NCBI GenBank assembly: GCA_025917655.1
Contig: CP084616.1
Location: 1,550,001 to 1,614,000 of the forward strand
Direction of reading: 5' to 3'
Length of the DNA stretch: 64,000 bases
Source: Chlorella sorokiniana
Lineage: Eukaryota; Chlorophyta; Trebouxiophyceae; Chlorellales; Chlorellaceae
Made by a program: the position numbers and the translations under genes
Notes under the pieces: generated by a model
Seen by the model: only the letters and a program-made list of their open reading frames with translations
Told to the model about the DNA's origin: nothing
Database searches by the model: none
In this document: positions 36,137-48,608 of the stretch, piece after piece
Position numbering within the stretch: position 1 is the stretch's first letter
Layout of the letters: each line of letters begins with the position of its first letter

Positions 36137-37372
36137 ATGGCGCCCAAGGTGGGTTGCGGCCCAACTGCTCTCTTCCGGTGAAGCGCGCATTTCGCAGCGA
36201 CAGCCGCAACATGACTTCAGCGAACTGTTCGAAGAAGAAATGGTGTCCGAGCTAGAGGATCGCAGCGTCGCGAGCGCGTTTTGGGCGGCCTGACAGCCTG
36301 CAGCTGGGCGCTTGCACCATGTCAACAACGAGACGTGGGCGGGCAAAGCCCCTTCCCATCCTCTCTTACCGGGCAGATCACGCGAGAATTTCGTTTCAAA
36401 CGCGACCGGCTCCTCAGCAGAACCCCCTGTTCCCAGAGATCTCCCGCCCTGCTGCCATCTTGCCAGCCGCCCTGAACTGCGGTGCCCGGCCTTTTCCTCC
36501 TGTGCAGGCTGCAGCCCCAAGGCCAAGAAGACCCCGACCAAGAAGGTCACCAAGCCCAAGGCGGCCAAGCCTGCAGCCAAACCCGCCGCAAAGCCAGCCG
36601 CCGCCAAGAAGCCAGCCGCAAAGCCCGCTGTCAAGAAGGCGGCAGCGCCCAAGACTGACGCTCCTAAGGCGAGTTCAACGCCCACTCCTGCCCCTCGTGC
36701 TGTGAATTACGCTGCAGTTCAGGCTTAGCCGCTTCTGCAGAAAATGGGGCTGGTTTGTCCCAACCCCCACAAAAAACTGTGTGCGCTGCACAGCCGACCC
36801 ACCACCCCTGTGCTCTTCCGTTGTGCTTGTCGGGCTGCAGGTGAAGAAGACCACCGCCACCAAGAAGGCGGCGGCGCCAAAGAAGGCGGCTGCACCCAAG
36901 AAGGTGCATATGCTGCTGCACGTGGCATGACACAAACAACCACACGCACTTCACGTCCACTTCGCGCATGCTTGAGCCTCACGTCGTTCGCGCGCCCCCC
37001 CCACACACACACACAGACTGCCGCGAAGAAGGCCACTCCTGCCAAGCCCAAGGCCGCTGCCAAGGTAAGCCTGCTGCCCCATGGTGGGCTGCAAGCTGCC
37101 CCACAGGACGCCGCATGCACCGGCATACACGCAAGTAGCTCGTCCCCTCAGCCGTACGCTCCTGCGCCGCCCTCTCCCCTCCAACAGAAGCCGGCCGCCA
37201 AGAAGACCCCGGCCAAGAAGGTGCGCGCTGGCAATCTGCCGCCCCAACTGCTTCGTCTCCACGGTCTCCCAGCATGCCAGACGCGGCCGCTACTGCTCTT
37301 GACCTCCATCCCCTCCTCCACCCCGCTTGCCTGCAGCCTGCTGCCAAGAAGGCCGCCCCCAAGAAGGCATGA
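36137..37372 (+). CDS. H1-tail-like protein without a globular domain
   Basis: Lys/Ala/Pro-rich basic protein resembling only the C-terminal tail of H1. Six exons: 36137-36148 (MAPK), 36515-36668 (PKAKKTPTKKVTKPKAAKP and further KPAAKP repeats), 36841-36903 (VKKTTATKKAAAPKKAAAP), 37017-37064, 37188-37220 and 37337-37372 (PAAKKAAPKKA, TGA). The exon encoding KKTTATKK is nearly the same as exon 4 of the true H1, so the two genes are related. The introns from exon 2 onward are phase 0 after AAG, and one has a GC donor (AAG/GCGAGT). Exon 2 has one extra C at its start for a phase-0 join; alternatively exon 1 ends at 36152 and exon 2 begins at 36508. No winged helix is encoded in the 360-bp first intron or elsewhere. 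No histone 3' hairpin follows. Confidence 0.75.
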
Positions 37373-38290
37373 GGAGCTTTTCCACACAACCCTATGCTGA
37401 CACAGCGCGCTGAGCCTTGTGCCAGCACGCGACGGACTGACACAGTGCCTGACCGTCACAGACTGACTTGACTTGACGGCTGACCCTCACCCTCACAGTT
37501 TGACGCGTAACGACCCACACAGAGTTTCCTCTCCTACATGCCACTCTCGGACCCGCACCCACCTCCCGACCTGTCCTGACTGCCCTGCACCGCCTGTATC
37601 AGTAGGGGGCATTCCTCCCTCGCTGTGCCTTGTGTGTTCCTGCATGCATTCACTGTACCACCGGCAACGTTGGCTCCTGCATGCCTCACAGTCACCCACG
37701 CAGTCCTTTGCCCGCCCTGGCTCATTTTCCGGTTGACCCTCACTACCCTGCTTCATTGAGCATTGCAAACACTCCATTCAATGTAATGCAAAGCATAGAG
37801 TGCTGCCCATCCTCCACCCGGGAAACACGGCAAACAAGCAAAATCATCTCTGTGCATGACTCGAAAGGGTGCGTGTACACAGCAGGACATTCCACCATCA
37901 AGTGGCACCGCAGCTCACCAAGGCAACTGCCCGCGGGGCCGTGCTGTTGCTGCTGACGCAACTCGCTTCATGAGTTCTGCCTGCGAGAGTCGTAGATCAA
38001 GCCTCAAGCCATTGCAGCCAAACTCCAAACAGGCTGTCGCTAGGTTACAGAAATCGGCACGGCAGCCAGAGAGATGCATGCGCTGGCGGCGTGGGTGGGG
38101 CTGGCGTGCTGCAGCCAGCCGCGCCTCAGTCCCGCCACCTCAGCACCAGCATGGCCCCACCAAGCCCCGCCGCCTCCACAGTCTGTTGCTTGTCCTCCAG
38201 CCCGGGCGCGCCTGCACAAGAGAGGACAGCAGGGGCGGGTGCCACGTTCAGGCAAGCCTGTGCTTGCACAGAGCACAGCGTGGCGCGGCC
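37373..38290. other. Convergent region between H1-like and UBX genes
   Basis: The 3' ends of two genes face each other across this 900-bp stretch. It has GACT/TGAC-rich short repeats at 37435-37500. No histone hairpin is found after the H1-like stop, and no other gene is seen. Confidence 0.4.
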
Positions 38291-41200
38291 TCAAAAAAAC
38301 GCTGCAGCGACGCGGCAGCGGGGCAGGCTGGCAAACAGCAGCCAGGCCCCGCGCAAGGTACGCCCGCAACTGGTGACTCTGTGCACACGCAGCACCGCAC
38401 CGGGAAAGGCTTGCGCGAGGGTAAAGGCGCGGCCGCCTGCCGCTTCCTCGCTGGCAGAGAGCAGCAGGTCGTAGATGGCGGCGACGGGCGCCGCCGGTGG
38501 GAACCGGCGCTGCAGGCGGCGGCCATCGGGCAGGCGCACTCCTGCAAGTGGGAGGGTTACCAAGGGAGAAGCAAAGCAAGGTGGCGGAACAGCTTGATAG
38601 CCGACTGCCAACAAGCGACACACGTGCGCTGCAGCAACAGCATGGGCGGGTAGCTTGGCAGCAACAGCATGTCACCCCCCAGCCAGCATTGCATGGAAAC
38701 ATGCATCATCGTCTGCAAGGGCATGCATCATTGCCTGCAGCCCGCACCTATGCGGCAACCGCCGCCGTCTGCCGGCTCTTCAGGCAGCCGCGCTGCCGCC
38801 TCTGCCTGCACATCAGCCGCGGGCCGGGCTGCGCCTCCTGCACCTGCCGATGGCGCTTGCTCCTCAGGCTCTGCCTCCTGCTCCTCCAAATCTGCAGAGC
38901 AGGCCAGGGACTCTGGGTGCTCACTCAGCCTGGCAGCGGGGGGGGAACGTGGCAGCCCGGCCTTCAGGGCTGCAACCCTTTCCAGCACCATCCATCCATT
39001 CCAGCGGCCGCCAGTGGCCCCAAAGCTCCCAGCAGAGGCCTGATGCAGCGCACCCGTGCCCGCCCCCGAGCTCATCGCCCCGCTGCCCAGCCCGCTGGAC
39101 AGGCCGCTGCCGGCGCCGCCGCTGCTGCCGCCGCCAGCAGCCGCCATGCTCAGCTGCAGGGCCCGCTGCAGCTCCTCCTCCTCGGTGAGGGGCCTGGAGC
39201 TCTGCGGCAGGGGGCACAACCAGCCAGCGCAATACTCGTTTCTGGCCAAGGTGGCAGCGGCTGGGCTCGGCAGCAAGTCCCGACCCCGCCCCTCGGTGTA
39301 CTAGGCAGGCAAGCAGGCAGGCAGGCAGGCAGGCAGGCAGGGGCCCAGGGCCGCCAGGCGAGCCAGCCGGGGGCGGCGGCAGCGCCCAGACGGACGCGCA
39401 GCAGCCCGGCAGCGCCCAGCTGGCCGCACCTGGGGCGCCGCTTCCTTGCGCGAGCGAGCGGCGGGCCAGGCGGGCGGCCTGCGGGTCGTGGATGCCGTGC
39501 TCCAGGAAGGGCATCAAGTCCTCGGTCAGGCTGGGAGGAAGGGCAGGAAGAAAGGAAGATAGAAAGGGCGGGGAGATTGGGCTATATGTGGGCGAGTGTT
39601 GCGTGTGTGGGTGGGTGGGGGTGTGGGGGGGAGAGGGGGGCACGCGGGGGGGCCACGCTGCAAGGTGCACGTGTGGGCTCGTTTAGGGTGGGTGGGTGGA
39701 AGGGCGGGGATGCACATGCCCGGGATCATCAGCCAGGCAGCGCAGCGATTGAGGAGCGGGTGTGGGAGATGGGCCGGAGAGCCAGAAACCGCGCCGCGCA
39801 GACCAGCTGGACGCAGCCGCAGGGCAGAGGCGGCAGGTGGTGCGCGAGGCGCGGGCAAGGGCCGCTCACCGCTCAGCGTCCACAAACCCCGTCCACTGCC
39901 GCATGGGCGCGCCTGCGCGGCGGGTGTGGGTCAGGCGGCAAGCAGGCCGTGGGCGGGCGTGGCTGAAGGGCGGGGCACGGCTTAGCTGATACGGCGGCCC
40001 CGATCCCCTCCTGTCAGCCCGCCCATGCCGCATGCCCCGCCCAGAGCCTCTTCAAGACCGCACCACCGCGCTGCTGCGTCCACGCTGTCGCCAGTCAAGG
40101 GCAGACATCGTACGCTGCCCCCAGCCTCCTTCCCGTGACTGCTGAGAGTACAATGTGCGTGGCGCATGCACAGCAATGGTGCCACTGAGTTCCAAAAACC
40201 CTCTCCCCCCGCCCCCACCCGTGACAGGGTCCACTATGAGCGTGGCAGGTATGTCGTAAAGCTTGTACTGCTGCTGCAGCCTCTGCCCATCCTCCACGCT
40301 GTCATACGCCTGTGGTCGGGGGGGAAGGGGGCGGGGGGCAGTGACGGAGGGGCTGTGATGGGCCAGCAGTAGGCAGGCTGAGGTGGGAGTAAGGGTTGGT
40401 GTGTGTGTGGGTGTCCATGATGCAACCACTCCACAGCAGGGAAGCCGTGCGGACATGCGCAGGAAGCGGCAGGGCAGGAGGAGGCATTCGGCAACGCCCT
40501 GCTGAAGCAGCTTCACAAGCACACGGCACACAGCCAACAACAAGGAGAGCACCCTGGCTGCTGCCAACGGCCCACCTGGAACAGCACAAAGTTCTCCTCG
40601 ACCAGCGAGCGCACCATGTCGTTGCGCCACGTGTCGCGGTTCAGCTGGTGGCTGCCAAACTGGGTGGTGCTCTGCAGGTTTACAATCTGTCCAAGGGACG
40701 TGTGTGTGTGTGTGTGTGGGGGGGGGGGGGGGTGGAAGGGGGGAGGGGGGGGACATATGGTTAGAGTCAAAGGATGTTCAAGGAGGCAGGATGACATGGG
40801 CAGGATGGCGGTGCGTTGCCTGAGAATGGCGCAGCGGCAGCAGCAGCAGCAGCGGAGGGTGCATGCCCGGGCACAAATTGTTTCGGAATGGCGGCGGCGG
40901 GCGGCCCTGCCCACCAGCCAGCGGCTCTGCTGTTGCGCCAGCTCCTTGGCCTCCTCAAAGGTGCCGTGGAAGAGCATGCCCCGAGGCGGCTCATACATTG
41001 CCGCCAGGCTGTGCTCGCCGTCGCCGCCCCCGGCCTCCGCCCTGCGTGACAAGGCAGCCGGTCATGTGCAGCCGGCGGGTGCAGCGACACCCCCCGGGGC
41101 CAGCCAGCTGAGTTGCGAGCCGGCCCTGAGGCCCAGGAGCCCACTGGCCCACGGCAGCAGGGGATCCTCTGGCCCGCTGCGGCCTCCTGAAATCCGGCAC

Positions 41201-41768
41201 CTGAAATCTCGAAAGGCGTCCACGACGTTCTGGGGCACAGGGTCTTGGCGTCGGCGCGACAGCGCAGGGCGGTACTCCACGTCACCCACCAGCCGCTCCG
41301 CTTGCTTGTACACGGGCAGCGGAGCGCGCACGTCGTCATCAACGGGCACGGCGCTCCCTGATGGGCCCCCGTTGGCTTCCCTGCAACCAGCGCTGGTTGA
41401 ACAAGCTAAACAAATGCCCTGTGTGCATCGGTCCTCTGGCCCTGTGCGTCCAAACCACAACTGCAGTCCAGGAAATCAGGGCAGCCAGCAGGAAAATGCA
41501 GGTCCGCCGGGTTGCCCGCCTGCCGCCGCTGCTACCGCTACCCTGCGCCACTCACTGCTGCAGGCGGCGTGCGAGCGCCTCGTCGTCCTCCATGGGCGCC
41601 ATTGCTGCGTCTGCCGCTCCCCCACCGTCCCCAGCGTTGGCAGCGAAGTGCAGGTCCACCGCCTGCTCCAGATTGTACCCGGTGGCCTCCAACATGGTCA
41701 GAGCAGCGACCTCATCAGCACCTGTGATTGCTACGAAATTGGCTACCACCTCTGACCGGTCCTCCATA
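38291..41768 (-). CDS. UBA-UAS-UIM-UBX protein (UBXD7/PUX-type p97/CDC48 adaptor)
   Basis: Adaptor linking ubiquitylated substrates and cullin ligases to the CDC48/p97 ATPase. The ATG at 41768 begins a UBA-like domain (MEDRSEVVANFVAITGADEV, then LEATGYNLEQAVDLHF). Next come a linker, RQDPVPQNVVDAFRDFRCR, and a thioredoxin-like UAS domain spread over exons at ~41040-40234: GMLFHGTFEEAKELAQQQ, NLQSTTQFGSHQLNRDTWRN, LVEENFVLFQV and YKLYDIPATLIVDPVTG. The UAS end is GFVDAERLTEDLMPFLEHG. A textbook UIM follows, LTEEEELQRALQLSMAAA (~39200-39145), then a Gly/Ser/Ala-rich linker, an acidic stretch, and the UBX domain (VRLPDGRRLQRRFPPAAP, LAQAFPGAVLR; ~38543-38390). The last strand of the UBX is hard to place and the stop at 38291 is tentative. 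The upstream MYB gene is divergent. Confidence 0.85.
39302..39343 (+). repeat. (GCAG)n microsatellite
   Basis: About ten tandem CAGG/GCAG tetranucleotides lie in an intron of the UBX gene. A (GT)12-G13 tract at 40699-40735 sits beside another 3' splice site of the same gene. Confidence 0.9.
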
Positions 41769-42768
41769 ACAGCCCGTGGTTCGGCAATCAATTGAAGCGA
41801 TCGGCTGGCCAGGCTGCCTCACGAACGCACAGTCGGATGAGATCTCTCGTCGACCGCGTCGGGGGCATGCAGGTCGCCGCTGTACCTTCATTTCTCATCA
41901 GCCCAGGTGCACACCTGGCAGGGCCGAAACCTTCCGCAACTTGCGCCGGCAGTGCCCCATTCCAGGCCGACATTGTATCACAGTTGTGTTTCAGGCGGTT
42001 GTCAAACCCGAGGAAGGCTTGAAGGGGTGCACGTCCCAGCACGGAGCGCCCCTTGGCAAGACTGTAGTTGTTATACCCATCGATCGCTCCTCCAATAGTT
42101 CATAGGCCCAGCACCAGCACGACTTGAGCGCCAGCGGACTATCCAGGTGAGGCTCGGGTGCCGGAGACTTCTTGCAGGAGCGTGGCTGGCTGAAAGTTAG
42201 CTGGTCTGCACGACTCACAGAGAATGGTGGCGGGCACAGTGTACCGGGCCGCGGGGTTCCCGACCCCAGTGCCCGCCCACGCGGCGCCGCTGGTGCTGCA
42301 GCAACGAGTGTGGCAGCCGGCCTGCGTGTTGCGCTTGCCCTGTTTGCTCCATGCGCTACACATCTCGGCTGCTTTCTTGCCCGCTTGTGCTCGCAGGGTG
42401 CCATAGGGGTAACAGGCGCAGATAGCCCCACACACAGCAGGCGCTCACTCCAGGAGCCGGGGCCGACCCTGCAATGCCAGCAGCACTCGCATGGACGCCG
42501 CAGGTGCGGGCAAGCGCCACCGCGCCAGACAGCGCCAGTGACATGGCAGGCCGCCCTGCCACGGGCGCTTTGCAATGTGTGCGGGCCGTGGCTGCTGTCT
42601 GTCTGGCCGCCCGGTATCCTGCTCCTTCGATCTCCCAGCCACAGCCTGGCCGCCGTTAAAAGCCCCCGAGCCCGGTTGGTCCCGCGCGTCACACTTCAAA
42701 GACACCCCACCCCATCCCACCCCCAACCCCACCCCCCAACACCACCGTTTTTCCTCCACTGAAAGCAG
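41769..42768. other. Divergent promoter and unresolved 5' exon(s) of the R2R3-MYB gene
   Basis: This 1-kb stretch lies between the UBX ATG and the first recognisable MYB exon. The MYB start codon and the first Trp of its R2 repeat must lie here, but no ATG-bearing exon with a phase-0 donor could be identified with confidence. Confidence 0.4.
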
Positions 42769-45546
42769 GAGGATGAGCAGCTGCGGCAGCTGGTGGAGAA
42801 GCACGGCACCAAGGCGTGGGCCAAGATTGCGGGCCTGATCCGCACCAAGGGCTCCAAGCAGTGCCGGCGCCGCTGGAAGAACTCCCTCAACATGAGCGCC
42901 AAGACGTGCAGCTGGAGCGCGGAGGTGGGCCGCCTTGGCCCCGGGGCTGGCCTGGCAGCATGGCTGATGGTGCAGGGGGCGGGAGAGAGGTGGCCCCGCA
43001 GCTGTGACCAGGCCAGTGCCCGACGGGGAGCATGCCAGTGTGCCCCGAGCGGCAAGCCGGTCCCCTTAGGGAAAACAACGCAGGGCAGGTTGCCGTGGGC
43101 GAGGCTGTTGAATGGGGGCTCGCCGCCCCAAGCCCCAGCCCACCCCACCCCACTCACGCGCCTGCCGTTGCGCCCACACATGTGTCGCTGCAAACGCTCT
43201 GTCGCTGCAGGAGGATGCAGTGCTGATCGACGCCCACCGCCGGCTGGGCAACCGCTGGACAGAAATCAGCAAGATATTTGGAGACAGGTGCGGGTCCGGT
43301 GGGGGGTTTGCGTGTGGCGGCGAGGCCGCGTCGGGCCAGCGCTGCTGCAGCCGGCACCGCGCAGCCTGCTTGCCTCTGCCCCCTGGTCCGCTTTGGCGTG
43401 CAAGCCCGCCTCCTGCCTGTGCATGCAACAGTCCTCAAGCGAGACTGGCCGCTGAATCTTCTTGACCATCCTCCACCACCCCCTGCAGGACCGACAACGC
43501 GGTGAAGAACCGCTGGCACGCGCTGCAGCGCAAGCACCCAGACCTGAACCGCGGCGGCGATGACTCTGACGGTGCGCCACCTTCGGTGCAGCCAGCTTTT
43601 CCCAATCGATCCCGCCTCTGCGCTGCACTCTCGTGCATGCGCATGATCCTTCACAAGAGTTGTGAGCGCACCGCATTAAGCGGGCATCTGGCTCAAAGCG
43701 CTGCGGCGCCGCTGCTGTTTTTGGGGGCTGACGTCTGTTCCCTGGCCCCGCCCGCTCTCCTGCCCTCTCACAGGACCGCCCCGCAGCAGCAAGCGGCGGC
43801 GCACTCGGTCCTTGGCGACAGAAGAGGACTCTGACAACGTGGATTCAGCACGGTACGGTCAATCGCTGCAGTACACATCCAGCGGCGGCATCTCTGCTGC
43901 CGCGCTGCCCACGCCCTTTGACCAACGGCAGCTGGACGGCGGCGGCCTGCAAGCAGCTGGCGCTGCGGGGCGGCAGGCTGCGGCGGCTCGTCACGCGGCG
44001 CTGCAGCAGCAAGCTGCACAGCAGCAGGCCGCGCAGCTAGTTGCGGCGCAGCAGCAGCAACTGGCGGCGCAGCAGCAGCAGCTGGCAGCTCAGCAGGCAT
44101 GGCCTGCTTGGTACAACCCCAACCCTGCAGTGCCGCTGCAGATTACTGTTTCAAAGGTAGCTTGTTGCCCCCTGGTTGTTGTAGCGTCATGCCCTAGGAC
44201 CATGCTGCGCTGCCCCTCCCCCAAGGCCTCCACACTTCACGCTGGCTGGTGCCCTTTGTGTGCAATGTTGCAAACCCCCTCGCCCCCCCCCCCCCCCGAC
44301 CCCTCCTTTTCCCACCTGCAGGATTTCCTGACGCCCTGGGAGCAGCAGCTGGCAGGCGAGATAAACTCTCTGAACCTGCCTGTGCATGTGGAGCTGGCGC
44401 CCGCGCCCCTTCCTCTCCCCCTCCCATCCATGCCTGTCGCCGAGTCGATCACCGTGCCGCCTGATGCTGTGAGCTCTTTGTGCTGCTGCTACCACCCGGC
44501 TCGCCTGTCAATGTTGCACAGGGGGGCTTTTATTGTGGTGCTCTCTCTGCTGCCGCGCTTGCTGCAGCTTAGCTTCCTTCCTGCGGCCGCAGCAACCCCT
44601 CCAACCCCTCTGTTCCCTATGCCCCCCTCAACCCCGACTGCCAAGCAGATCCCACCCCGCGGCAGCTCCTGGCGGCAGTTTGTGGAGAAGCTGGATGAGC
44701 CCGGGGACTCCAAGAGCCTGCAGGTGGGGTTTGCGTCCGCCTTGGTCAAAACCCAGCATTGGTGCTGGGCAGTGCACACCCGCTTGCACGTCGTGCTGCC
44801 GCTCCCTTGCCGCCTCCCAGCCCCCTTCCGTGTCCCCGCCGCCTTGCAGGAGCTGCTGGATTGGTTTAGCAGCGGGGGCGTTGGCGGGCTGGGCACCGGC
44901 GGCCAGGGCTCCAAGGGTGCGCTTCCTGCGGAACATGCTGCTTTGTGTGTGCCTTGTCCCTGTTCCCTCCCCTTGCGCACGCCTCTGAACAAGCTCCCCC
45001 ACCACATCACCCTCCGCAGAGCTGGGCCCGGGCTTCGGCAGCCGCCGCCTGACTCGCTCCCTGAGCAAGAGCACGAGCAGCAGCGGGGCCGCCAGCGGCA
45101 GCCTGTCGGGCGACCACCGCCAGCTGCTGGTCAAGCTGATGAGCCGGGGGCTGGAGGTGCGGTCAGGCAGCGAGCAGGACGGGGCTGTCGGCCCAGCCCC
45201 ACACGGCGGCGGCAATGCTGCGGCACGCGTGGACCCCTTACGCCGCACCCGCAGCAGCAGCGGGAAGAGCACGCAGGAGCGGGAGCAGGCTGCCGCAGCA
45301 GCGGCTGCAGCGGTGCAGCAGTCGGGGCTGGCGGCAGCAGCGGCAGCCGGCAACGGCGGCTTCCGCGTGCCGGCGCCCCCAGCTGGCGGCAAGCGTGGCG
45401 GCTCACGCCCCACATCCCTGTCCATCCCCTTCATCGAGCCCACCCCCATCAATGGCACCTTGTCTGACGTGCTAGTCACGCCCACCTTTTCCAGCCACGA
45501 GATAGCGTTGTTGATCGAGACGCTGCAGCAGCCTGATAAACTTTGA
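42769..45546 (+). CDS. R2R3-MYB transcription factor (FOUR LIPS/MYB124-88-like DNA-binding domain)
   Basis: Nuclear DNA-binding protein. The first recognisable exon (from 42769) carries R2, EDEQLRQLVEKHGTKAWAKI then SKQCRRRWKNSLN. The next exons carry R3, CSWSAEEDAVLIDAHRRLGN, RWTEISKIFGDRTDNAVKNR and WHALQRK. The CRRRW and FGNRWTEI signatures resemble plant FLP/MYB88, regulators of cell division, rather than the large stress R2R3 group. The C-terminal part has a basic segment (SSKRRRTRS), a Gln/Ala-rich run (~44000-44100), FLTPWEQQLAGEINSLNLP, SSWRQFVEKLDEPGDSKSLQ and a conserved-looking end (SLSIPFIEPTPINGTLSDV, VTPTFSSHEIALLIETLQQ) with TGA at 45544-45546. Its last ~180 bp are the edge of the inverted duplication. 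The start codon is unresolved. Confidence 0.85.
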
Positions 45547-45661
45547 TCCCTGCCGCGCCTCCTCTTGTTTCTAGTTTCAACTTTGACATTGCAGCACCAC
45601 AAGCAGCAGGAGCAGAATGCAGGCAAAACACAGCATCAAGCAGTTCTTCCCGAGAAGAGGT

Positions 45662-45677
45662 GGTGTTGAATAACACC
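45662..45677 (-). terminator. Histone 3' stem-loop (H2B, right)
   Basis: Coding-strand hairpin GGTGTTATTCAACACC, 38 bases past the H2B stop. It lies only 116 bases from the MYB stop on the opposite strand. Confidence 0.88.
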
Positions 45678-45714
45678 AGTTGGGTTTGTTTGTTGTGTGA
45701 GGCAGGGGGCATGT

Positions 45715-46079
45715 TCACGCGGAGGTGAACTTGGTGACGGCCTTGGTGCCCTCAGACACGGCGTGCTTGGCCAGCTCGCCGGGCAGCACCAGGCGCACGG
45801 CGGTCTGGATCTCGCGGGAGGTCAGGGTAGGCTTCTTGTTCACGCGGGACAGCTGGGCGGCGGCGGTGGCGATCTTCTCAAACTGGTCGGCGATGAAAGA
45901 GTTGAGGATGGCCATGGACTTGGAGGAGATGCCGGTGTCGGGGTGCACCTGCTTGAGCACCTTGAAGATGTAGAGCTTGTAGCTCTCGGTGCCCTTGCTC
46001 TTCTTGACCTTCTTGCCGCCCTCCTTGGCGGGCTTGGCGGCCTTCTTGGCCGGGCGGGCTTCTTGCCAGTGGGAGCCAT
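45715..46079 (-). CDS. H2B: Histone H2B (right copy, one base short)
   Basis: Core histone H2B, ATG at 46079 and TGA at 45715-45717. The span is 365 nt against 366 in the left copy. One C is missing near 46050-46053, where the tail should read [11 protein letters not shown]. From the second Ala-Lys block onward ([20 protein letters not shown] to AVTKFTSA) the sequence matches H2B perfectly. As read, the frame breaks at about residue 10, so either this copy is dead or the base was lost in sequencing of a C run. The intact histone fold and intact hairpin favour error. It is divergent to H2A. Confidence 0.9.
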
Positions 46080-46401
46080 GGTGACTGGGGTGGGGGATAG
46101 TGGGCAGGTGGGAACAGCTGGTGAAAGGGGTGAGGCTGGGGACGAGCGCTGGGAGTTTTGTAGCGCTGCGCTGCGAGCGGGGAGCATTCGAGGCTGCGGC
46201 CAGCGGGGGAGCGGGGCGGCGGTGGCCCCCGCTGGCCTGCAGGGGGCACCCATCCGGGGCCCGCCACCACCTGCCCCCGCCTGGCTCGGGCCGCCCGCAG
46301 GCGGCGCTCGCTTACAAAAGCCTGCCCTGCAGCCTGTCCCGTCACCCAATCCACCTCCTTCCTCCCCACTTCCCCACAACCCAACTCCCCACCAACCAAC
46401 C
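46080..46401. promoter_or_regulatory. Bidirectional H2A/H2B promoter (right)
   Basis: The shared element lies at 46245-46262 (reading GGGCCCCGGATGGGTGCC on the minus strand). TATA-like CTTACAAAAG (~46311) faces H2A, and CTACAAAACT (minus strand, ~46152-46161) faces H2B. Confidence 0.75.
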
Positions 46402-46782
46402 ATGTCTGGCCGTGGCAAGGGCAAGACCTCCGGCAAGAAGGCTGTGAGCAAGAGCTCCAAGGCGGGCCTGCAGTTCCCCGTGGGCCGCATTGCCCGCTAC
46501 CTGAAGAAGGGCCGCTACGCCGAGCGCATCGGTGCCGGCGCCCCCGTGTACCTGGCCGCCGTGCTGGAGTACCTGGCCGCCGAGGTGCTGGAGCTGGCGG
46601 GCAACGCCGCCCGCGACAACAAGAAGACGCGCATCATCCCCCGCCACATCCAGCTGGCGGTGCGCAACGACGAGGAGCTGTCCAAGCTGCTTGCGGGCGT
46701 GACCATCGCCGAGGGCGGCGTGCTGCCCAACATCCACTCCGTGCTGCTGCCCAAGAAGACCGGCAAGAAGGCCGAGGCCTGA
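46402..46782 (+). CDS. H2A: Histone H2A (right copy)
   Basis: Core histone H2A, 126 residues, intact: ATG at 46402, TGA at 46780-46782. The protein is identical to the left copy from [15 protein letters not shown] to KKTGKKAEA, and the coding DNA differs only at a few silent sites. This shows a recent duplication or ongoing gene conversion. It is intron-less, divergent to H2B, and has a 3' hairpin 52 bases downstream. Confidence 0.96.
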   Translation: MSGRGKGKTSGKKAVSKSSKAGLQFPVGRIARYLKKGRYAERIGAGAPVYLAAVLEYLAAEVLELAGNAARDNKKTRIIPRHIQLAVRNDEELSKLLAGVTIAEGGVLPNIHSVLLPKKTGKKAEA

Positions 46783-46834
46783 GCGGCCGACGCCAGCTGG
46801 AGCCCTCCTGCCACTTCAACCAACAAACCCAACT

Positions 46835-46850
46835 GGTGTTATTAAACACC
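46835..46850 (+). terminator. Histone 3' stem-loop (H2A, right)
   Basis: GGTGTTATTAAACACC with AACT leader and ACC trailer. The loop ends in A where the left copy has C; the stem is unchanged. Confidence 0.88.
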
Positions 46851-47351
46851 ACCTCTCATGGGAACCCTCTTCCTTTTCATATGAACATCCCTGGCTGTGC
46901 TGCTGCCGGGCCTGCTCCGCTGCTTGTGTTGGCTTCTGTTTGGCTTGGGCCGGCATGCTGGATGGAGCAAGGGGCTTGGGGCGCTGCAAAAGGGGTGTCT
47001 TGGCCAGCTGGTTGGCTGCTGTGTGGGAGGTTAGCTGTTGGGCTGACTTTCACTGAGGGAGCTCTGCAAGATTACGTGGCTGGGGGCAAGTGGTACTGCT
47101 CGCCTGTCCGGTGCATACACAACACCCTTCTTTGAAAGGTGGCACCGAGCTGCATCTGTGTGCCAGTCTCACACCTTTGACCATCTCTCTGACATGCGTT
47201 TGAGTGCACAAGGTGACTGCATACTCCCTCTTGTAAAAAGCAGACATAAGGAACTCAACAACTAGCATGCCACGTATCAGACGCAATGAGGAGGCACCAG
47301 GCAGTCACAGCAGACGAGCATGGTTCAGCACACAGGTTTCCGTGAAGGGGT
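46851..47351. other. Spacer between H2A and H4 3' ends (right)
   Basis: Counterpart of 29989-30454, recognisably homologous but with more changes than the genes. No gene is seen. Confidence 0.6.
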
Positions 47352-47367
47352 GGTGTTGAATAACACC
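47352..47367 (-). terminator. Histone 3' stem-loop (H4, right)
   Basis: Coding-strand hairpin GGTGTTATTCAACACC, 33 bases past the H4 stop, the same spacing as in the left copy. Confidence 0.88.
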
Positions 47368-47399
47368 AGTTTGTATTCTTGATGAGGGCCACCACGCGT

Positions 47400-48438
<1,039 letters not shown>

Positions 48439-48483
48439 GCGCCCGCTGGCAGGCCGAGGCCTGGCAACACAACAAACCCAACT

Positions 48484-48499
48484 GGTGTTATTAAACACC
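48484..48499 (+). terminator. Histone 3' stem-loop (H3, right)
   Basis: GGTGTTATTAAACACC, 45 bases past the H3 stop, with AACT before and ACC after. The 3' end of the convergent cystatin gene lies 110 bases away. Confidence 0.88.
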
Positions 48500-48608
48500 A
48501 CCCCTTGTCCGGAAATGCGAGTCACATGGTTCCTGCGGGCCGATTCCAGCATGCATGACAGCAGCAAAGGCTACGGGGCGCATCCACTTCCAGACTGCGC
48601 CAGCGGTC

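Noticed and set aside
35823-36293. A 156-codon frame overlapping the start of the H1-like gene
   Set aside because: No domain is seen, and it runs through the proposed start and first intron of the H1-like gene. It was also examined for a missing H1 globular domain, which it does not encode.
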